64,000 nt of DNA. Source: Pseudodesulfovibrio profundus. GTDB lineage: Bacteria; Desulfobacterota; Desulfovibrionia; Desulfovibrionales; Desulfovibrionaceae. The first letter of the stretch is position 1. Each line of letters starts with the position of its first letter. Made by a program: the position numbers and the translations under genes. The notes under the pieces were generated by a model. It ran no database searches. It worked only from the letters and a program-made list of their open reading frames with translations, and had not been told where the DNA came from. Where the stretch lies: NCBI RefSeq assembly GCF_900217235.1, contig NZ_LT907975.1, forward strand, positions 1,525,001 through 1,589,000, read 5' to 3'. This document shows, in pieces, positions 61,336 to 64,000 of this stretch.

Positions 61336-63585
61336 TTAGCCGCACTTGGTGTACGCACAGGATTTGCAGATGTGGCAGCCTTCCTCAAAGACAAGGGCCT
61401 CGCCGCAGTCGGGGCACAGTTCCTTGTTGAGGGATGCGGCGCTGGCATCCACACGATCCCCCTGCATGTAGCGGGATTCAAAGACGTGGGCGATGGCATC
61501 AGGAATGGATTTGACCAGATGCTTCTTCATGAAGCGCGGATTCTCGCCGCCGATACCCTTGAGCTGCTGTACGATTTCTCGAACTTCAACACCGGAACGC
61601 AGAGCCAGGGAGACAAGACGACCAATGGCTTCGGCCTTGGCAGTGATGGAACCACCGGACTTGCCGATGGTGGCGAACACCTCAAAAGGTTTGCCATTCA
61701 CTTCATTGACGGTGAGGAAGAGGACGCCCAACCCGGTAGCAATCTTCTGGGTGAAGCCGTAAATGACATCAGGACGGTCCTGAACCACGCTCAGTGCACC
61801 GGATTCCTCCTTGTCCTTCTTCTCCTTGTCATCTCCCGTGCACAGCACCTGAGACATCTTGGAGCCGTCACGATAAACGGTCACGCCCTTGCAGCCGTAT
61901 TCGTAGGCTTTCCAGTAGATATCCCAGATTTCCTCACGGGTGGCCTCATTGGGCAGGTTCACGGTCTTTGACACGGCGTTGTCCGTGTACTTCTGGAAGG
62001 CGGCCTGCATCTTCAGATGCCAGATGGGCTGAATGTCCATGGCAGTCACAAACACGCTACGAAGGCTTTCAGGCAGGTGGTCCATCTTCCTGATGGTGCC
62101 GACCTTGGCGATCTCTTCCATCAATTTCGTGGAATAGGCATCAGCCTCCCTGAGGGCCTTCTCGAAGAACGGGTTGCTCTCCAGCAGCTTGTCGTCGTCC
62201 ATGACGTTACGAACAAAGCTGAGAGCAAACAGCGGTTCTACGCCCGAGGAGCACCCGGCGATGATGGACAGGGTCCCGGTAGGCGCGATGGTCGTTGTGG
62301 TGGCGTTTCTGTAGGGACCGAGGTTGGTCTCGCCGAAAATGGATTCCGCGTATGCCGGGAACGGGCCACGCTCGGCTGCAAGCTGCTTGGAGGCGGCACG
62401 CGCTTCATCGCGCATGAATTTCATGACCCGCTCACCCAGATCAATGGCAGTCTGGGAGTTGTAGGGGATATTCAACTGGAACAGCAGGTCGGCCCAGCCC
62501 ATAACGCCAAGGCCGATCTTGCGGTTGCGCTCCACTGTTTCCGTGATCTTGTCCAGCGGGTAGATGGATGCATCGATGACGTTATCGAGGAAGCGGACGG
62601 ACAGGTGAATGATGCGGCGAAGCTCTTCCCAGTCGATCTCGGAATCATGGCCGTTCTTGCCTTTGGCAAAACAGGCACCGAGGTTGATGGAGCCGAGGTT
62701 GCAGGCTTCGTACGGCAGCAGCGGCTGCTCGCCGCACGGGTTGGTCGATTCGATCTCACCCTGCGCCGGAGTCGGGTTGTCGCGATTGATACGGTCCAGA
62801 AAGACGATGCCCGGATCGCCGGATTCCCATGCCTTGTTGACCAGAATATTGAAGACTTCACGCGCATTGAGCTGGCCGACGACTTCATGGGTATTGGGAG
62901 CAATGAGGTCGTAGTCCTCTTTCTTCTCGACCGCCTGCATGAACTGCTCGGTCAACCCGATGGACAGGTTGAAGTTGTTCAGCTCGCCGTCGCGCTCCTT
63001 GGCCTTGATGAAATCCATGATGTCCGGATGGTCAACACGCAGGATGCCCATGTTGGCACCACGACGCGTTCCCCCCTGCTTGATCTGTTCGGTGGCACAG
63101 TTGAAAATTTTGAGGAACGACAGCGGCCCGGAAGCGACGCCGCCGGTCGAACCGACCACCGACTCCTTGGCACGGAGGCGGGAAAAGGAAAAGCCGGTAC
63201 CGCCACCGGATTTGTGAATCATCGCCGCATGCTTGACTGCATCGAAGATACCCTCGATGGAGTCTTCCACAGGCAGGACAAAACAGGCAGCCAACTGCCC
63301 CAGTCCTGTTCCGGCATTCATCAGTGTCGGCGAGTTGGGCAGGAAGCGGTAGGACGTCATGAGATCATAGAATTCACGAGCAAGCTTGGACGGGGTGTAG
63401 ACGGATTCCCCGTATTTGCGCTCTTCCTCAGCGATGGATGAGGCTACCCGCCAAAACAGTTCTTTAGGAGTTTCATATACTACTCCGGTCGTGTCCTTTC
63501 TTTGATACCGTCGTTGCAAAACTATCTTCGCGTTTTCATTGATATTCGGTTCTGGAAGTGAGTTCGGCATCTTCAGTTTGGACAT
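61336..63585 (-). CDS. nrdJ: Ribonucleoside-diphosphate reductase, adenosylcobalamin-dependent (class II)
   Basis: 749 residues. It makes deoxyribonucleotides using a B12-derived radical. The active site includes AACFVLPVEDSI (first redox cysteine), STNPCGEQPLLPYEACNLGS with the radical cysteine and glutamate, and ATTTTIAPTGTLSIIAGCSS. A TSCPD-like region (GGSITAKAEAIGRLVSLALR) and a C-terminal zinc ribbon (CPDCGEALVF, then CHICKSC) follow. AGAGG lies seven bases before the ATG. The upstream 190 bases show no cobalamin riboswitch that I could recognise. Confidence 0.95.
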   Translation of the reverse strand: MSKLKMPNSLPEPNINENAKIVLQRRYQRKDTTGVVYETPKELFWRVASSIAEEERKYGESVYTPSKLAREFYDLMTSYRFLPNSPTLMNAGTGLGQLAACFVLPVEDSIEGIFDAVKHAAMIHKSGGGTGFSFSRLRAKESVVGSTGGVASGPLSFLKIFNCATEQIKQGGTRRGANMGILRVDHPDIMDFIKAKERDGELNNFNLSIGLTEQFMQAVEKKEDYDLIAPNTHEVVGQLNAREVFNILVNKAWESGDPGIVFLDRINRDNPTPAQGEIESTNPCGEQPLLPYEACNLGSINLGACFAKGKNGHDSEIDWEELRRIIHLSVRFLDNVIDASIYPLDKITETVERNRKIGLGVMGWADLLFQLNIPYNSQTAIDLGERVMKFMRDEARAASKQLAAERGPFPAYAESIFGETNLGPYRNATTTTIAPTGTLSIIAGCSSGVEPLFALSFVRNVMDDDKLLESNPFFEKALREADAYSTKLMEEIAKVGTIRKMDHLPESLRSVFVTAMDIQPIWHLKMQAAFQKYTDNAVSKTVNLPNEATREEIWDIYWKAYEYGCKGVTVYRDGSKMSQVLCTGDDKEKKDKEESGALSVVQDRPDVIYGFTQKIATGLGVLFLTVNEVNGKPFEVFATIGKSGGSITAKAEAIGRLVSLALRSGVEVREIVQQLKGIGGENPRFMKKHLVKSIPDAIAHVFESRYMQGDRVDASAASLNKELCPDCGEALVFEEGCHICKSCAYTKCG

Positions 63586-63635
63586 AGGGCAACCTCTCGT
63601 AATATACTTGAATTTCTAGCTTTATGTTTAAAGAA

Positions 63636-63652
63636 GCCGCCCACAGGGCGGC
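63636..63652 (-). promoter_or_regulatory. Hairpin in the nrdJ leader
   Basis: GCCGCCC (63636-63642) and GGGCGGC (63646-63652) form a 7-bp stem with a three-base loop. On the reverse strand it is followed by TTCTTTAAAC, only a weak T tract, so it may be a leader hairpin or a weak terminator. Confidence 0.4.
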
Positions 63653-63687
63653 ACCGTCAGAGATTGAAGAGACTACAGAAACAGCAC

Positions 63688-63738
63688 AAAAAAGGCCAGC
63701 CATAATATCGTTAAACTGAACGATTTACGGATCTGGCC
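63688..63738 (-). terminator. Structured terminator of the partial gene at 63777
   Basis: Reverse strand GGCCAG (63738-63733) pairs with CTGGCC (63699-63694), enclosing an inner ATCGTT / AACGAT hairpin, and is followed by T6. It lies about 40 bases after the stop of the partial gene. Confidence 0.65.
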
Positions 63739-63776
63739 CCTCTGAAGTAGCTTTAGCTATCAGTAATGCTTACTAT

Positions 63777-64000
63777 TTATTTTTCCTTTTTCAACACATA
63801 AAATGCATAACCATAGGTATTCGGATACGCTTCAAAGAGCCGTTTTTCTTTACGGGCCAAATCGATGATCGGTCTCCCATCAGGATCATCACCATACTCT
63901 TTTTCCACCTTATCCAATCGCTTGGCTACATCAGCATAGAAGTCAACCCAACACGATGTGTCGATGATGAAGTTGCCACAGTGTGTGTAGCCCAATGATT
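63777..64000 (-). CDS. C-terminal part of an unidentified protein
   Basis: 74 codons are visible and the frame is open to the right window edge, so the start lies outside. The sequence includes SLGYTHCGNFIIDTSCWVDF, YADVAKRLDKVEKEYGDD and PDGRPIIDLARKEKRLFEAY, and ends YAFYVLKKEK. It is soluble and charged. No family was recognised from this part. A terminator follows it, and nrdJ is next in the same direction. Confidence 0.6.
   Translation of the reverse strand, partial: SLGYTHCGNFIIDTSCWVDFYADVAKRLDKVEKEYGDDPDGRPIIDLARKEKRLFEAYPNTYGYAFYVLKKEK

Noticed and set aside
63586..63776. Cobalamin riboswitch before nrdJ
   Set aside because: A B12-dependent enzyme makes this tempting, but the space is mostly taken by the terminator of the upstream gene and a short hairpin, and no B12-box was seen.
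1..64000. CRISPR array, insertion sequences, prophage or integron
   Set aside because: I saw no regularly spaced repeats, transposase, integrase or phage structural genes. The few poorly known genes have base composition like their neighbours.

Overview
The window is a stretch of bacterial chromosome, most likely from a marine or free-living member of the Desulfovibrionales (Desulfovibrio / Pseudodesulfovibrio type). Reasons for this: the order atpZ-atpI-atpB-atpE-rex, a class II (B12-dependent) ribonucleotide reductase, CheD/CheR and flagellar hook genes, XRE-cupin regulators beside AMP-forming acyl-CoA ligases, a short ArgA-type acetyltransferase, and a Rex-type operator. No rRNA, tRNA, CRISPR array, transposase, integrase or phage gene was seen. 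The content reads as core chromosome, with only a few poorly known genes.

Layout. 1-258: start of a reverse-strand ion permease, cut by the window edge. 522-4064: dnaE. 4320-6924: a PEP-CTERM protein, then a tight run of MazG-like pyrophosphohydrolase, queD, a small membrane protein and dtd. 6987-13953: two glycosyltransferases, then fliK-flgD-flgE behind a sigma-54-like promoter. 14121-19292 (reverse): a small membrane protein and two XRE-cupin regulator / acyl-CoA ligase modules in tandem. 19588-22868: a TPR protein overlapping fetA-fetB, then a second PEP-CTERM protein (DNRLRE type). 22941-32164 (reverse): tyrS, ymdB, cheR, rny, 6S RNA, zapA, a ZapB-like coiled coil, glmU, a PqqD-like protein with an unknown partner, and an exported protein. 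32359-34734: a SpoIIE-type phosphatase and rsmG. 34815-37712 (reverse): hisG, hisI, a nucleotide-sugar epimerase-like enzyme and a small orphan protein. 37965-38651: a PhoB-like regulator. 38905-41473 (reverse): rex and the F0 genes of ATP synthase. 41739-46115 (reverse): a zinc-ribbon/DUF3426 protein, hpt, an ArgA-like acetyltransferase, a TlpA-like lipoprotein and an M48 protease. 46252-46974: a glutamine amidotransferase. 47031-56352 (reverse): sppA, rpsA, phoU, pstB, an AMIN protein, a glycosyltransferase, an Hpt-domain protein, an exported acetolactate decarboxylase, cheD and an MFS transporter. 56421-61232: a DUF523/TudS protein, a YgjP-type hydrolase, an RNase Z-like protein and two paralogous receiver-like/TPR proteins. 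61336-64000 (reverse): nrdJ and a partial gene.

How the parts connect. Several regulatory circuits can be read from the DNA. Two matching 7-4-7 direct repeats of Pho-box form precede the PhoB-like regulator and pstB-phoU, suggesting one phosphate regulon. A palindrome of Rex-operator form precedes rex, and a weaker one precedes the atp genes, linking F0 expression to NADH/NAD ratio. A sigma-54-like site sits at fliK. The tandem XRE-cupin/ligase modules look like two self-contained acid-sensing and activating units. The receiver-like/TPR pair shares a glutamate where response regulators carry the phospho-accepting aspartate. I do not see a complete unknown defence or biosynthetic system. The strongest leads are these regulatory arrangements, the twin ligase modules, the pseudo-receiver pair and the PqqD-like/unknown pair.
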